Origin: Streptomyces sp. Tu6071
GTDB taxonomy: Bacteria; Actinomycetota; Actinomycetes; Streptomycetales; Streptomycetaceae
Reading direction: 5' to 3'
Assembly: GCF_000213055.1 (NCBI RefSeq)
Contig: NZ_CM001165.1
Location: 2,317,445 to 2,381,444, forward strand
DNA: 64,000 nt
The position numbers and the translations under genes are program-made. Positions 18,070-28,518 of the stretch are shown here, piece by piece; position 1 is the stretch's first letter, and the number at the start of each line of letters is the position of its first letter. The notes under the pieces were generated by a model. It was given only the letters and a program-made list of their open reading frames with translations, was not told where the DNA came from and made no database searches.

Positions 18070-18792
18070 ATGAGCACCGCTCTGCCGGACGAGGAGTTCC
18101 CCGGCGCCCGCTTCGGCCCCGGCCCCGGCACCCCGCCGGAGGTGCTCGACCGGCGCGAGGGGCCGTACGGCGAGGTGGTGCTGCGGCGGCACGGGGACCT
18201 GCTCCAGATCATCGCCAACGGCACGTTCCTCATGGACACTTCGGACGGGCGCTCCGAGCGGCTGCTCGTCGACGCCGCGCTCGGCGCGCTCGACGGGAGG
18301 CCCGCGCCCTCGGTGCTCGTCGGCGGGCTCGGGGTCGGCTTCTCGCTCGTGCGCGCGGCGGGGCAGGAGCGCTGGGGGCGGATCGCGGTCGCCGAGCGCG
18401 AGGACGCGATCGTGGAGTGGCACCGTACGGGCCCGCTCGGCGCGTACACCGCGCGGGCGCTCGCCGATCCCCGTACCGAGATCCTGCGCACCGACCTCGT
18501 CGCGTACCTGCGCGGCCCCGGGGAGCGCTTCGACGCGCTGTGCCTCGACATCGACAACGGGCCCGGCTGGACGGTCGACGCGGGCAACGGCGGGCTGTAC
18601 GACGCGGCCGGGCTCGCCGCCTGCCGGGAGCGCCTGACGCCCGGCGGGGTGCTCGCCGTGTGGTCGGCGCAACCCTCGCCCGCCTTCGGCGAAGCCCTGC
18701 GGAATGCCGGGTTCCAGGGGGTGCGTACCGAAGAAGTCCCTGTTGCCCGGGGCGTTCCGGACGTCGTGCATCTCGCCCTGCGGCCCGCATAG
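18070..18792 (+). CDS. Spermidine-synthase-like (SpeE-fold) protein
   Basis: A 240-aa protein with the fold of spermidine synthases and related aminopropyl- or methyltransferases. It shows the nucleotide-binding VLVGGLGVGFSL (glycine-rich loop), an acidic AVAEREDAIVEWH segment, DALCLDIDNGPGW in the position of the catalytic loop, and a VLAVWSAQPSPAF strand. The N-terminus REGPYGEVVLRRHGD followed by LLQIIANGTFLMDTSDG is typical of the short SpeE-like group in actinobacteria. The canonical substrate Asp motif is altered, so true aminopropyltransferase activity is doubtful. A strong AGGAGG site precedes the ATG. Confidence 0.85.
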   Translation: MSTALPDEEFPGARFGPGPGTPPEVLDRREGPYGEVVLRRHGDLLQIIANGTFLMDTSDGRSERLLVDAALGALDGRPAPSVLVGGLGVGFSLVRAAGQERWGRIAVAEREDAIVEWHRTGPLGAYTARALADPRTEILRTDLVAYLRGPGERFDALCLDIDNGPGWTVDAGNGGLYDAAGLAACRERLTPGGVLAVWSAQPSPAFGEALRNAGFQGVRTEEVPVARGVPDVVHLALRPA

Positions 18793-18989
18793 CTAAGCGG
18801 CGCCCGGTGCCCGTACGCTCTGACGGACCGCGGACCCCCCACCTCCCGGCCCCCGCGTTGTCGGCCGGGCGCGCGCGTCGGACGGACGTGTTCCCGTGCG
18901 TGTTCCCGCGAGTGAGCAGGCTCATGTCTGGGCTCGTGGGCTCGGGGCAGAAGCGGACCGGACGACACACGTACCTTCAGGGCGGGGCG

Positions 18990-19727
18990 ATGGAGCAGAC
19001 ACAGACCTCCCACAGCGGCACGGCACCGGCCGCCGGGGCACAGCGGCGCGTACTCGTCGTCGAGGACGACCCGACGATCGTGGACGCCGTCGCGGCCCGG
19101 CTGCGCGCCGAGGGCTTCCTCGTGCAGACCGCGCAGGACGGGCCCTCGGCTGTGGAGACCGCCGAGGCGTGGCAGCCGGACCTCCTGGTCCTCGACGTCA
19201 TGCTGCCCGGATTCGACGGGCTGGAGGTGTGCCGCCGCGTGCAGGCGCACCGCCCGGTGCCCGTCCTCATGCTCACCGCGCGCGACGACGAGACGGACAT
19301 GCTCGTCGGGCTCGGCGTGGGCGCGGACGACTACATGACGAAGCCCTTCTCGATGCGCGAGGTCGCGGCGCGCGTGCACGTGCTGCTGCGCCGCGTCGAG
19401 CGGGCCGCGCTCGCCGCCTCGACGCCGCGCAGCGGGGTGCTGCGCCTCGGCGAGCTGGAGGTGGACCACGCGCAGCGGCGGGTACGGGTGCGCGGCGAGG
19501 ACGTGCACCTGACGCCGACGGAGTTCGACCTGCTCGTGTGCCTGGCGGGGACACCGCGCGCGGTGCTCTCGCGCGAGCAGCTCCTCGCCGAGGTCTGGGA
19601 CTGGGCGGACGCCTCCGGGACCCGTACCGTCGACAGCCACATCAAGGCGCTGCGCCGGAAGATCGGCGCGGAGCGGATCAGGACCGTGCACGGCGTGGGC
19701 TACGCGCTGGAGACCCCGGCGCCGTGA
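18990..19727 (+). CDS. OmpR/PhoB-family response regulator
   Basis: A 245-aa two-component response regulator. The receiver domain has the acidic pair in VVEDDPTIVDA, the phospho-accepting Asp in LLVLDVMLPG, the Thr in VLMLTARDD and the Lys in DDYMTKPFS. A winged-helix DNA-binding domain follows (LTPTEFDLLVCL and TVDSHIKALRRKIGAE). I place the start at ATG 18990 since homologous sequence begins there; an in-frame ATG at 18924 is possible. Its partner kinase gene starts 67 bases downstream on the same strand. Confidence 0.94.
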   Translation: MEQTQTSHSGTAPAAGAQRRVLVVEDDPTIVDAVAARLRAEGFLVQTAQDGPSAVETAEAWQPDLLVLDVMLPGFDGLEVCRRVQAHRPVPVLMLTARDDETDMLVGLGVGADDYMTKPFSMREVAARVHVLLRRVERAALAASTPRSGVLRLGELEVDHAQRRVRVRGEDVHLTPTEFDLLVCLAGTPRAVLSREQLLAEVWDWADASGTRTVDSHIKALRRKIGAERIRTVHGVGYALETPAP

Positions 19728-19794
19728 CGCGGTGCGCGGCCGTGACGCGGTGAACGGGGGCGGGTTCCCTGGACGCGCGAGGGGGAGGAACGTG

Positions 19795-20907
19795 ATGGCG
19801 GAGTACCAGGACGGGGCCGGGACGCGGATGCGGCCGTTCCCGATCAAGGCGAAGCTCGGCACGCTCGTCGTGCTCTCGGTCTTCATCACCACCGGGCTGC
19901 TGCTCGTGGCACTGCGCACCGACACCGAGCTGAGGTTCATCACGGTCTTCTCGGTCATCGCGACGCTCCTGATCACGCAGTTCGTCGCGCACGGCCTCGC
20001 GTCCCCGCTCGCCGAGATGACGACGGTCGCGCGGGCGATCTCGCACGGCGACTACACGCGCCGGGTCTCGGGCGCGGACCGGGGCGACGAGCTGGGCTCG
20101 CTCGCCGAGACGATCAACCGCATGGCGGACGACCTGGAGGCGCAGGACCACCACCGCAAGGAGCTGGTGGCGAACGTCTCGCACGAGCTGCGCACCCCGA
20201 TCGCGGCGCTGCGCGCGGTCCTGGAGAACGTCGTGGACGGCGTCTCGGCCGCCGACCCCGAGACGATGCGCACGGCGCTCAAGCAGACGGAGCGGCTCGG
20301 GCGGCTCGTCGAGACGCTGCTCGACCTCTCGCGGCTCGACCACGGCGCGGTGCCGCTGCGCGCGCGGCACTTCGAGGTGTGGCCGTACCTCTCGGGCGTC
20401 CTCAAGGAGGCGCAGCTCACCGGGGCGGCCGTCGCGCGCCGCAAGCTCGCCTCCGACTCGGGGAGCCACACGCGCAGCGACGTCGCCCTCGCGCTCGACG
20501 TCTCGCCGCCCGAGCTGACGGCGTACGCGGACCCCGAGCGGCTCCACCAGGTCGTGGCCAACCTCATCGACAACGCGGTCAAGCACAGCCCGGCGGCCGG
20601 GAAGGTCACGGTGCGGGCGCGCGCCGGGGCGGGACCCGACTCGCTGGAGCTGGAGATCATGGACGAGGGCCCCGGCATCCCGCGCTCCGAGTGGCACCGC
20701 GTCTTCGAGCGCTTCAACCGGGGCGCGCTGCCGCACGTGCAGAAGGCGGGCTCGCCGGGCGGTGACGGCGGTACGGGGCTCGGCCTCGCGATCGCGCGCT
20801 GGGCGGTGGATCTGCACGGCGGGCGTATCCGGGTGGCCGAATCGGCACGGGGCTGCCGCATGCACGTCACACTTCCGGGGAAGCCGTTGAACGAGCAGTT
20901 GACGTAG
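19795..20907 (+). CDS. Membrane sensor histidine kinase
   Basis: A 370-aa kinase paired with the preceding response regulator. Two membrane helices (LGTLVVLSVFITTGLLLVAL and FITVFSVIATLLITQFVAHG) lie only a few residues apart, so there is almost no outer sensor domain. HAMP follows, then the His box VSHELRTPIAAL, N box NLIDNAVKHS, DEGPGIP and GTGLGLAIARW. The short loop suggests sensing within the membrane or through partners. GGGGGAGGAA lies before ATG 19795. Its target is unknown. Confidence 0.94.
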   Translation: MAEYQDGAGTRMRPFPIKAKLGTLVVLSVFITTGLLLVALRTDTELRFITVFSVIATLLITQFVAHGLASPLAEMTTVARAISHGDYTRRVSGADRGDELGSLAETINRMADDLEAQDHHRKELVANVSHELRTPIAALRAVLENVVDGVSAADPETMRTALKQTERLGRLVETLLDLSRLDHGAVPLRARHFEVWPYLSGVLKEAQLTGAAVARRKLASDSGSHTRSDVALALDVSPPELTAYADPERLHQVVANLIDNAVKHSPAAGKVTVRARAGAGPDSLELEIMDEGPGIPRSEWHRVFERFNRGALPHVQKAGSPGGDGGTGLGLAIARWAVDLHGGRIRVAESARGCRMHVTLPGKPLNEQLT

Positions 20908-21245
20908 GCTGCCAGGGGAGCCCGTCCTTCCGTATGTGAACAGGTCAGGGGCCTCGCGCCGGGTCGATCACCCGGTTCCGGGCCCGTGCCGGGGCACGTA
21001 GCGGCGCCGGGTTGCCCAGCCCCCGGCGGGAAGGCCCGCCGCCGGCGCGCCAACGAAGTCGCGGGGGCCGGAGGCGCAGGTCAAATCCACGGTTGTTTCC
21101 CGCCAATCACCACGGCGAAACACCTTCTTCGATGTGACTTACGCGACGGATGACCGGCCCGGCCTGCATCCGCGGGTCCCGGAGGCGTAGCCTTTATTCC
21201 CGCTGTCCATCACCTTGTGAGAAGCGGAAGAGGGCGGTTACCGCC
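20908..21245. other. Intergenic region before the 2-oxoglutarate dehydrogenase gene
   Basis: 338 bases without a gene. A GC-rich hairpin (CGGCGGG / CCCGCCG with AAGG loop, 21024-21041) and a weaker one at CCGGGT-CGATC-ACCCGG upstream may end the kinase transcript. The stretch 21090-21160 is A/T-richer and probably carries the promoter of the next gene. No clear -35/-10 pair. Confidence 0.45.
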
Positions 21246-24200
21246 GTGTCGCCACAGTCCCCCAGTAACTCGACGAGCATCTCGACCGAGCCGGTCGGCC
21301 AAGGCAAGCAGGGCTCCGACCCTGCCGCTGCCTTCGGCGCGAACGAATGGCTCGTGGACGAGATCTACCAGCAGTACCTCCAGGACCCGAATTCGGTCGA
21401 TCGTGCCTGGTGGGACTTCTTCGCCGACTACAAGCCGGGCAGTGCCCCGGCGCGTACGAGCACGGACGGCGCCGCGGCGCCCGCGACCCCGGCACCGGCG
21501 CCAGCCCCCCAGGCCGCCCCCGCGCCGCAGCAGGCCCCCGCCCCGCAGGCGCAGGCCGCCCCGGCGGCCCCGGCTCCCGCGCAGGCCGCCCCTGCTCCCG
21601 CGCAGCCGAAGCCGGCCGCGGCGAAGCCCGCGCCCGCCGCGAAGACCCCGGCGCAGCCGCAGCCCTCCGCGAAGCCGGCCGAGTCCGCCGCGGCGGGCCC
21701 CGAGTTCGTGACGCTGCGCGGCCCCTCCGCCGCCGTGGCGAAGAACATGAACGCCTCGCTGGAGCTGCCGACCGCCACCTCGGTGCGCGCGGTGCCCGTG
21801 AAGCTGCTCTTCGACAACCGCATCGTGATCAACAACCACCTCAAGCGGGCCCGGGGCGGGAAGATCTCCTTCACGCACCTCATCGGCTACGCGATGGTGC
21901 AGGCGATCAAGGCGATGCCGTCGATGAACAACTCGTTCACGACGAAGGACGGCAAGCCCACCCTCGTCAAGCCCGAGCACGTCAACCTCGGTCTCGCCAT
22001 CGACCTGGTCAAGCCGAACGGCGACCGGCAGCTCGTGGTCGCGGCGATCAAGAAGGCCGAGCAGCTCAACTTCTTCGAGTTCTGGCAGGCGTACGAGGAC
22101 ATCGTCCGCCGCGCCCGGGACAACAAGCTGACGATGGACGACTTCTCCGGCGTCACCGTCTCGCTCACCAACCCCGGCGGCATCGGCACCGTCCACTCGG
22201 TGCCGCGCCTCATGCCCGGCCAGGCGGTGATCATGGGCGTCGGCGCCATGGAGTACCCGGCCGAGTTCCAGGGCACCTCGCAGGACACCCTGAACAAGCT
22301 GGGCATCTCCAAGGTGATGACCCTCACCTCGACGTACGACCACCGCGTCATCCAGGGCGCGGCCTCGGGCGAGTTCCTGCGCATCGTCGCGAACCTGCTG
22401 CTCGGCGAGAACGACTTCTACGACGAGGTCTTCAAGGCGCTGCGCATCCCGTACGAGCCGATCCGCTGGAACCGCGACATCGACGCCTCGCACGACGACG
22501 ACGTCACCAAGGCCGCCCGCGTCTTCGAGCTGATCCACTCCTACCGGGTCCGCGGCCACGTCATGGCCGACACCGACCCGCTGGAGTACCACCAGCGCAA
22601 GCACCCCGACCTCGACATCACCGAGCACGGGCTGACGCTGTGGGACCTGGAGCGCGAGTTCGCCGTCGGCGGCTTCGCGGGCAAGACGATGATGCGGCTG
22701 CGCGACGTCCTGGGCGTCCTGCGCGACTCGTACTGCCGCACCATCGGCATCGAGTTCATGCACATCCAGGACCCGAAGCAGCGCAACTGGATCCAGGACC
22801 GCGTCGAGCGCGGTGCCACGACCGCCAAGCCCGAGCGCGAGGAGCAGCTCCGCATCCTGCGCCGCCTCAACGCGGCCGAGGCGTTCGAGACCTTCCTGCA
22901 GACCAAGTACGTCGGCCAGAAGCGCTTCTCGCTCGAAGGCGGCGAGTCCGTCATCCCGCTGCTCGACGCCGTGCTCGACGCCGCCGCCGAGTCGCGGCTC
23001 GACGAGGTCGTCATCGGCATGGCCCACCGCGGTCGCCTCAACGTCCTCGCCAACATCGTCGGCAAGTCGTACGCGCAGATCTTCCGCGAGTTCGAGGGCA
23101 ACCTCGACCCGAAGTCGATGCACGGCTCGGGCGACGTCAAGTACCACCTGGGCGCCGAGGGCACCTTCACGGGCCTGGACGGCGAGCAGATCAAGGTCAA
23201 CCTCGCCGCGAACCCCTCGCACCTGGAGACCGTCGACCCGGTCATCGAGGGCATCGCGCGCGCCAAGCAGGACATCATCAACAAGGGCGGCACCGACTTC
23301 ACCGTGCTCCCCGTCGCGCTCCACGGCGACGCGGCCTTCGCGGGCCAGGGCGTCGTCGCCGAGACGCTCAACATGTCGCAGCTGCGCGGCTACCGCACCG
23401 GCGGCACCGTGCACGTCGTCATCAACAACCAGGTGGGCTTCACCGCTCCCCCGGAGTCCGCGCGCTCCTCGATGTACGCCACCGACGTGGCCCGCATGAT
23501 CGAGGCGCCGGTCTTCCACGTGAACGGCGACGACCCCGAGGCCGTCGTCCGCGTCGCGCGGCTCGCCTTCGAGTTCCGTCAGGCGTTCAACAAGGACGTC
23601 GTGATCGACCTCATCTGCTACCGCCGCCGCGGCCACAACGAGTCGGACAACCCCGGCTTCACGCAGCCGCTCATGTACGACCTCATCGACAAGAAGCGCT
23701 CGGTGCGCAAGCTGTACACCGAGTCCCTCATCGGCCGGGGCGACATCACGCTGGAAGAGGCGGAGCAGGCGCTCCAGGACTTCCAGGGCCAGCTGGAGAA
23801 GGTCTTCACGGAGGTCCGCGAGGCCACCACGACACCCGGCGAGACCGAGGTCGCGCAGCCGCAGGCCGAGTTCCCGGTCAACGTGGACACCGCGATCTCC
23901 ACCGAGGTCGTCAAGCGCATCGCCGACTCGCAGGTCAACATGCCCGAGCGGGTCACCGTGCACCCCCGGCTGCTCCCGCAGCTCCAGCGGCGCGCGGCCC
24001 AGATCGAGGAAGGCGCCATCGACTGGGGCACCGGCGAGATGCTCGCCTTCGGCTCCCTGCTCATGGAGGGCACCCCGGTCCGCCTCGCGGGCCAGGACTC
24101 GCGCCGCGGCACCTTCGGCCAGCGGCACGCCGTCCTCGTCGACCGCGTCACGGGCGAGGACTACACCCCGCTCCAGTACCTCTCCGAGGACCAGGCGCGC

Positions 24201-25067
24201 TTCAACGTCTACGACTCGCTCCTGAGCGAGTACGCGGCGATGGGCTTCGAGTACGGCTACTCGCTCGCCCGCCCCGAGGCGCTCGTGCTGTGGGAGGCGC
24301 AGTTCGGCGACTTCATCAACGGCGCGCAGACGATCATCGACGAGTACATCTCCGCGGCCGAGCAGAAGTGGGGCCAGACCTCCGGCGTCACGCTGCTCCT
24401 GCCGCACGGCTACGAGGGCCAGGGCCCGGACCACTCCTCGGCCCGCATCGAGCGCTTCCTCCAGCTGTGCGCGCAGAAGAGCATGACGGTCGCGATGCCG
24501 ACGCTCCCGTCGAACTACTTCCACCTGCTGCGCTGGCAGGTCCACAACCCGCACCACAAGCCGCTCGTCGTCTTCACGCCGAAGTCGATGCTGCGCCTGA
24601 AGGCGGCGACCTCGAAGGCCGAGGAGTTCACCTCGGGCCAGTTCCGGCCCGTCATCGGCGACTCGACGGTGGACGCGGCGAAGGTCCGCAAGATCGTCCT
24701 GTGCTCCGGGAAGGTCTACTACGACCTGGAGGCCGAGCGGACCAAGCGGGGCGCGGACGACACCGCGATCATCCGCCTGGAGCGGCTCTACCCGCTGCCC
24801 GGCGCGGAGATCCAGGCCGAGTTCGCGAAGTACCCGAACGCGGAGAAGTTCCTCTGGGCCCAGGAGGAGCCGGCGAACCAGGGCGCCTGGCCCTTCATCG
24901 CGCTCAACCTGATCGACCACATCGACCTCTCGGTCGGCGCGGCGATCCCCCACGGCCAGCGACTGCGCCGCATCTCCCGCCCGCACTCCTCCTCCCCGGC
25001 GGTGGGCTCGGCGAAGCGGCACCAGCAGGAGCAGGCACAGCTCGTGGCGGAGGTCTTCGACGCCTGA
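21246..25067 (+). CDS. kgd: Multifunctional 2-oxoglutarate dehydrogenase (E1 with E2-like acyltransferase domain)
   Basis: A 1273-aa actinobacterial fused enzyme of the citric acid cycle that decarboxylates 2-oxoglutarate with thiamine diphosphate and transfers the succinyl group. The N-terminus [16 protein letters not shown] is followed by an Ala/Pro-rich linker (about residues 75-155), an acyltransferase domain ending [15 protein letters not shown] with the catalytic His, and the E1 part from about residue 400 with the thiamine-binding region ([17 protein letters not shown]) and a C-terminal ATKAEEF segment variant ([11 protein letters not shown]). There is no lipoyl domain, as usual for this family, so lipoyl E2 of pyruvate dehydrogenase is shared. 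GarA-type inhibition is known for relatives. Start GTG 21246. A strong terminator follows. Confidence 0.97.
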   Translation: MSPQSPSNSTSISTEPVGQGKQGSDPAAAFGANEWLVDEIYQQYLQDPNSVDRAWWDFFADYKPGSAPARTSTDGAAAPATPAPAPAPQAAPAPQQAPAPQAQAAPAAPAPAQAAPAPAQPKPAAAKPAPAAKTPAQPQPSAKPAESAAAGPEFVTLRGPSAAVAKNMNASLELPTATSVRAVPVKLLFDNRIVINNHLKRARGGKISFTHLIGYAMVQAIKAMPSMNNSFTTKDGKPTLVKPEHVNLGLAIDLVKPNGDRQLVVAAIKKAEQLNFFEFWQAYEDIVRRARDNKLTMDDFSGVTVSLTNPGGIGTVHSVPRLMPGQAVIMGVGAMEYPAEFQGTSQDTLNKLGISKVMTLTSTYDHRVIQGAASGEFLRIVANLLLGENDFYDEVFKALRIPYEPIRWNRDIDASHDDDVTKAARVFELIHSYRVRGHVMADTDPLEYHQRKHPDLDITEHGLTLWDLEREFAVGGFAGKTMMRLRDVLGVLRDSYCRTIGIEFMHIQDPKQRNWIQDRVERGATTAKPEREEQLRILRRLNAAEAFETFLQTKYVGQKRFSLEGGESVIPLLDAVLDAAAESRLDEVVIGMAHRGRLNVLANIVGKSYAQIFREFEGNLDPKSMHGSGDVKYHLGAEGTFTGLDGEQIKVNLAANPSHLETVDPVIEGIARAKQDIINKGGTDFTVLPVALHGDAAFAGQGVVAETLNMSQLRGYRTGGTVHVVINNQVGFTAPPESARSSMYATDVARMIEAPVFHVNGDDPEAVVRVARLAFEFRQAFNKDVVIDLICYRRRGHNESDNPGFTQPLMYDLIDKKRSVRKLYTESLIGRGDITLEEAEQALQDFQGQLEKVFTEVREATTTPGETEVAQPQAEFPVNVDTAISTEVVKRIADSQVNMPERVTVHPRLLPQLQRRAAQIEEGAIDWGTGEMLAFGSLLMEGTPVRLAGQDSRRGTFGQRHAVLVDRVTGEDYTPLQYLSEDQARFNVYDSLLSEYAAMGFEYGYSLARPEALVLWEAQFGDFINGAQTIIDEYISAAEQKWGQTSGVTLLLPHGYEGQGPDHSSARIERFLQLCAQKSMTVAMPTLPSNYFHLLRWQVHNPHHKPLVVFTPKSMLRLKAATSKAEEFTSGQFRPVIGDSTVDAAKVRKIVLCSGKVYYDLEAERTKRGADDTAIIRLERLYPLPGAEIQAEFAKYPNAEKFLWAQEEPANQGAWPFIALNLIDHIDLSVGAAIPHGQRLRRISRPHSSSPAVGSAKRHQQEQAQLVAEVFDA

Positions 25068-25105
25068 GGCGCCGAGCCACGCCGACAGCCGACGCCTGAA
25101 CGGGG

Positions 25106-25145
25106 AAGGCCCCGCCCCCACCGGAAACGGTGGGGGCGGGGCCTT
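25106..25145 (+). terminator. 18-bp stem-loop terminator of the 2-oxoglutarate dehydrogenase gene
   Basis: Positions 25106-25123 pair perfectly with 25128-25145 around a GAAA tetraloop, 38 bases after the stop codon. It also shields the convergent minus-strand cluster that ends at 25231. Confidence 0.9.
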
Positions 25146-25230
25146 CTGGCGTCTCAGCGGGGTTCGCGCGTCTCCGTACGGCTCCGATGCCCGCCTACGG
25201 CGCTCGCGCGTTCCCGCACGGCTGTGCCGC

Positions 25231-28200
25231 TCAGGTCGTGTACGCCTCGAAGTCCCACAGGCGTCCCTCGTGGGCGGCAAGGGTGAGGGGATGGCCGGGT
25301 CCGAGCGTCCGCGCCGCGCCCGCCTCCGCGCGCGCCCGGAGCCGCTCCGCCGCCTCCGGCTCCCCACAGGCCGCCTGGCAGGCGGCTGTGTCGAGGGCGG
25401 CGGCGAGCGCCCAGGGGTGCGCGGGCCCCACGGCGGCCTCCAGGTCCGCGCGGGCCGCCTCGGCAAGGGTCAGCGCTGTTCCCGTGTCACCGCGCCGGTA
25501 CGCCACCAGCGCGACGTTCCCGCGCGAGCCCGCCGTGAAGGGGTGCCCCGGGCCGAACGCGCGCGTGTACGCGGCCGCGACGCCCTCCACGAGCGCCCCC
25601 GCCTCGTCCAGGTCCCCGTGCTCGCGCAGGTGGCATGCGAGGCTGTCGCGGCAGAGCAGTGTCAACGGGTGCCGTTCGCCGTAGTAGCGCGCCGCACGGC
25701 TGGCGACGGAGGCGAGCGCGGCGCCCGCCTCCTCCGTCTCGCCGAGCCGGGACCGGCACAGCGCGAGGTTCTGCTCGGCGCGCAGGGTCTGGAGGTGCTC
25801 GGGCCCGAGGTGGCGTGCGTGTGCGGCCACGCTCTCCGTCAGGAGCCCGCGGGCCTCCTCGTAACGGCCGAGCAGGCGCAGGTCCAGGGCGTGCGAGAGG
25901 CCGGAGAAGAGCGTCCAGGGATGGGCGGGGCCGTGCACGGCGCGGCGCGCCGCGAGGGTCCGTTCGTCCAGGGCGCGGGCGCCCTCGTAGTCGCCGAGCA
26001 GGCACAGCGTCGCGGCGATGTTGTTGTCCGCGGTGAGCGTCTGGCTCGCGCGCTCGCCGAACAGCGCGCGGTACGTGCGCGCGACGTCCGTCGAGAGCGC
26101 GTACGCCTCGTCGTAGCGGCCGAGGCCGCGCAGGTCGGCGGCGAGGCCGCCGAGGGCGCGCGGGTAGCGCTCGTCCGCGACGCCTGCCCGGCGCAGGTGG
26201 TCCACCGCCGCGCGGTCCATTTGCTCCGTCGCGGTGTACTCCCCCCGGGCGCGCAGCACGTTGGCGTAGTGGTGGGTCAGATCCCAGAAGCGGGGGTGCT
26301 CGGCACCGAGGAGACGTTCCCAGGCGGCAAAGGTCTCCCTCCCCAGCTCCCGCCCCACCTCATCATCGCCCGAAAGGTACGTGTACCGCAGGCAGTTGAG
26401 GACGAGACGCTGGACGTCCTCGTCGGTGTCCTCATGGGCCCCGGCGTGAATGAGGTGCGGGACGAGTTCGGCGTAATGAGGCCAGTGCGCGGTGGCGGAA
26501 GGGGCCTCGGGGTCCGCGGCGGCGAGGGCGGCGCGAACGGTCGTGTCCAGCCGTTCCGCTGTGTCGGCGGGCACCCCGGCACGGGCGATCTGATGCACCA
26601 TCCGGTGCAGATAGAACGTGTCCGCCTCCCCGGTTCCGTCCGCTTCCCCGGTCCTGTCCGCCGCCGTGAGGACGACGGAGTAGCGGAGCAACTCCTCGGC
26701 CGCCGTGTGCCAGGCCCGGCGGTCGCCGAGGAGGCTCTCCAGTTCCGGCGGGACCCGGTCCCCGGGCATGTCGCGCAGCACGTGGACCGGGATGCGCCCG
26801 GGGGCGAAGCGGGTGCACAGGCGGAGCAGGTCGAGCGCGCCGGTTCCGGTGTCCCTGAGCCGGTTGATGAGCAGGGTCCACGCGCTGTGGAAGGTCACGG
26901 GGAAGTCGGCGGAGAGCGAGACGTCGCCGGTCGCGGCGGCCGATTCCAGGCGTGCGAGGTACTCGGACACGCTCGCGCGCGAGCCGGCGAGCCAGCCCGC
27001 CACCTGGTCGAGGACGAGCGGGAAGTCGCCGACCGCCTCCGCGAGCGCGTCCGCGTCTTCGGCGCTCAGGCGCGGGGCCCGGCGCGCGACGAAGGCCACG
27101 GACTCCTCCCGGCTGAACGTGGGCACGTCGAAGAGGTGGGGCAGATGGCTCGCCCAGTCGCGGTCGCGCGAGGTGACGAGTACGTGTCCCGGCCCCTCGG
27201 GGAGCAGATCCCTGATCCGCTCGGGTTCGTCGGCCCCGTCCACGACGAGGAGCCAGGGCCGGGCGGTCCCGCCCCGGCGCAGCCGGTCCAGCGCGGTGCG
27301 CAGCCGGGTCCCGTACTCGGCTCCCGCCGTACGGGTCCCGAGGGCGTCGGCGAGTTCGGCGAGCCCGCGGCGGCAGGCGCTGCGGCTCTCGCCGCCGGTC
27401 CACCAGACCACGTCGTACTCGTTGCCGTAGCGGTGCGCGTACTCGGTGGCGAGCTGCGTCTTCCCGATGCCCGACAGGCCCCACAGGACCAGCCCGGTCC
27501 CGCGCGCGTCCGCCCGCGTCAGCGCGTGGCGCATCGCGTCCAGGGACCCGGCGCGTCCGGTGAAGCGCGGGTTGCGCGCGGGCACCCCACCCCAGGCGGT
27601 GCCGGGTTCGGCCGGGTGGCGGGGTCCGGGTGTCTCTCCCGGTGCGGGCGGCGGGGGTTCGGCGGGAAGGCCGAGGAGCGCGCCGAGCAGCCGCCCGGCG
27701 GACTCGGGCGGCTCCTCCGCGAGGTCCAGCAGCGGCCACGCGTGCTCCGCGAGCGGGGGGACGGGCCCGACGGCGAGGACGGCGAAGGCGCCGGGGCGCT
27801 CCGCCTCGGCCCGGTCCAGGGCGGCGGCCCACACAGGTGCGGTGTCCGCCCCGAGCTGTTCCGCGCCGAGCACGAGCAGGACCCGCCCCGCCTCCCCCGC
27901 GAGCGCGCGCAGCGCCCCGGGTTCCGGCGGCGGCCCCACCGGCAGGCCCCGCAGGCCGGTGTCCAGACCGTGCCGGGCGGTCCACGCCCCGGCCCAGGCG
28001 GCCCAGGGCCTGTCCCGCGCGGTGTGGGCGACGAGCACGTCGCACCCGGGGGGCGGGGCTTCCCCGGCGTCCTGGCGCGGGTCCTCGTACGGGACCGCCG
28101 GGAGGCGCACCGTGTCGTCGGGCGGGTCCTCGCCGCCCCCGGCTCCCGTCCGGACCGTCACCGGCAGAGCCGCGCTGTGCACCGGGACGCCGTGTTCGTT

Positions 28201-28518
28201 GGCGAGAGTGAGCCACAGCGTGAGTTCGCCGGTGAGGTCGCCGATGTCGAGGAGGAAGCGCGCGGGCCCGTAGGTGCCGCCGAAGCGGTGCAGGACGAGG
28301 ACGGGTTCGTCGAGCGCCGTGCACCGGAGGAAGGGCTCCCCGTCGAGGCCGACCGTGAAGGCGAACTCCTCGGCCGGATAAGGCCAGTCGGCGGGGTCGG
28401 TGCCGTAGGGGCCGAGGAGGTCGACGGTGACGAGGTGGTGGCTGCCGGGCTCGGCCTCCTCCGGCCAGGCGACGAGCGGTTCGGTGATCAGCTCGGGGAG
28501 GTACCGCTGCTCGCTCAC
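25231..28518 (-). CDS. TIR-like / NB-ARC / tetratricopeptide protein (second FxsT paralogue)
   Basis: A 1095-aa STAND-type switch protein. Residues 1-123 form a beta-rich domain not found in the neighbouring paralogue. Residues 158-290 resemble a degenerate TIR domain (CDVLVAHTARDRPWAAW). NB-ARC follows with P-loop GLSGIGKTQ (347-355) and Walker B WLLVVDGADEP. About a dozen TPR helices then run to the C-terminus, which ends WDFEAYTT. The start is GTG 28518, overlapping the CHAT gene stop by four bases, so it is the last gene of a coupled five-gene set. It is probably a ligand-triggered oligomerising ATPase that controls the CHAT protease; that is inference. Confidence 0.88.
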   Translation of the reverse strand: MSEQRYLPELITEPLVAWPEEAEPGSHHLVTVDLLGPYGTDPADWPYPAEEFAFTVGLDGEPFLRCTALDEPVLVLHRFGGTYGPARFLLDIGDLTGELTLWLTLANEHGVPVHSAALPVTVRTGAGGGEDPPDDTVRLPAVPYEDPRQDAGEAPPPGCDVLVAHTARDRPWAAWAGAWTARHGLDTGLRGLPVGPPPEPGALRALAGEAGRVLLVLGAEQLGADTAPVWAAALDRAEAERPGAFAVLAVGPVPPLAEHAWPLLDLAEEPPESAGRLLGALLGLPAEPPPPAPGETPGPRHPAEPGTAWGGVPARNPRFTGRAGSLDAMRHALTRADARGTGLVLWGLSGIGKTQLATEYAHRYGNEYDVVWWTGGESRSACRRGLAELADALGTRTAGAEYGTRLRTALDRLRRGGTARPWLLVVDGADEPERIRDLLPEGPGHVLVTSRDRDWASHLPHLFDVPTFSREESVAFVARRAPRLSAEDADALAEAVGDFPLVLDQVAGWLAGSRASVSEYLARLESAAATGDVSLSADFPVTFHSAWTLLINRLRDTGTGALDLLRLCTRFAPGRIPVHVLRDMPGDRVPPELESLLGDRRAWHTAAEELLRYSVVLTAADRTGEADGTGEADTFYLHRMVHQIARAGVPADTAERLDTTVRAALAAADPEAPSATAHWPHYAELVPHLIHAGAHEDTDEDVQRLVLNCLRYTYLSGDDEVGRELGRETFAAWERLLGAEHPRFWDLTHHYANVLRARGEYTATEQMDRAAVDHLRRAGVADERYPRALGGLAADLRGLGRYDEAYALSTDVARTYRALFGERASQTLTADNNIAATLCLLGDYEGARALDERTLAARRAVHGPAHPWTLFSGLSHALDLRLLGRYEEARGLLTESVAAHARHLGPEHLQTLRAEQNLALCRSRLGETEEAGAALASVASRAARYYGERHPLTLLCRDSLACHLREHGDLDEAGALVEGVAAAYTRAFGPGHPFTAGSRGNVALVAYRRGDTGTALTLAEAARADLEAAVGPAHPWALAAALDTAACQAACGEPEAAERLRARAEAGAARTLGPGHPLTLAAHEGRLWDFEAYTT

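Noticed and set aside
21210..25466. 1418-aa minus-strand open frame opposite the 2-oxoglutarate dehydrogenase gene
   Set aside because: Shadow of the real gene: it translates to Arg/Val/Leu/Asp-biased sequence with no domain, as expected opposite high-GC codons.
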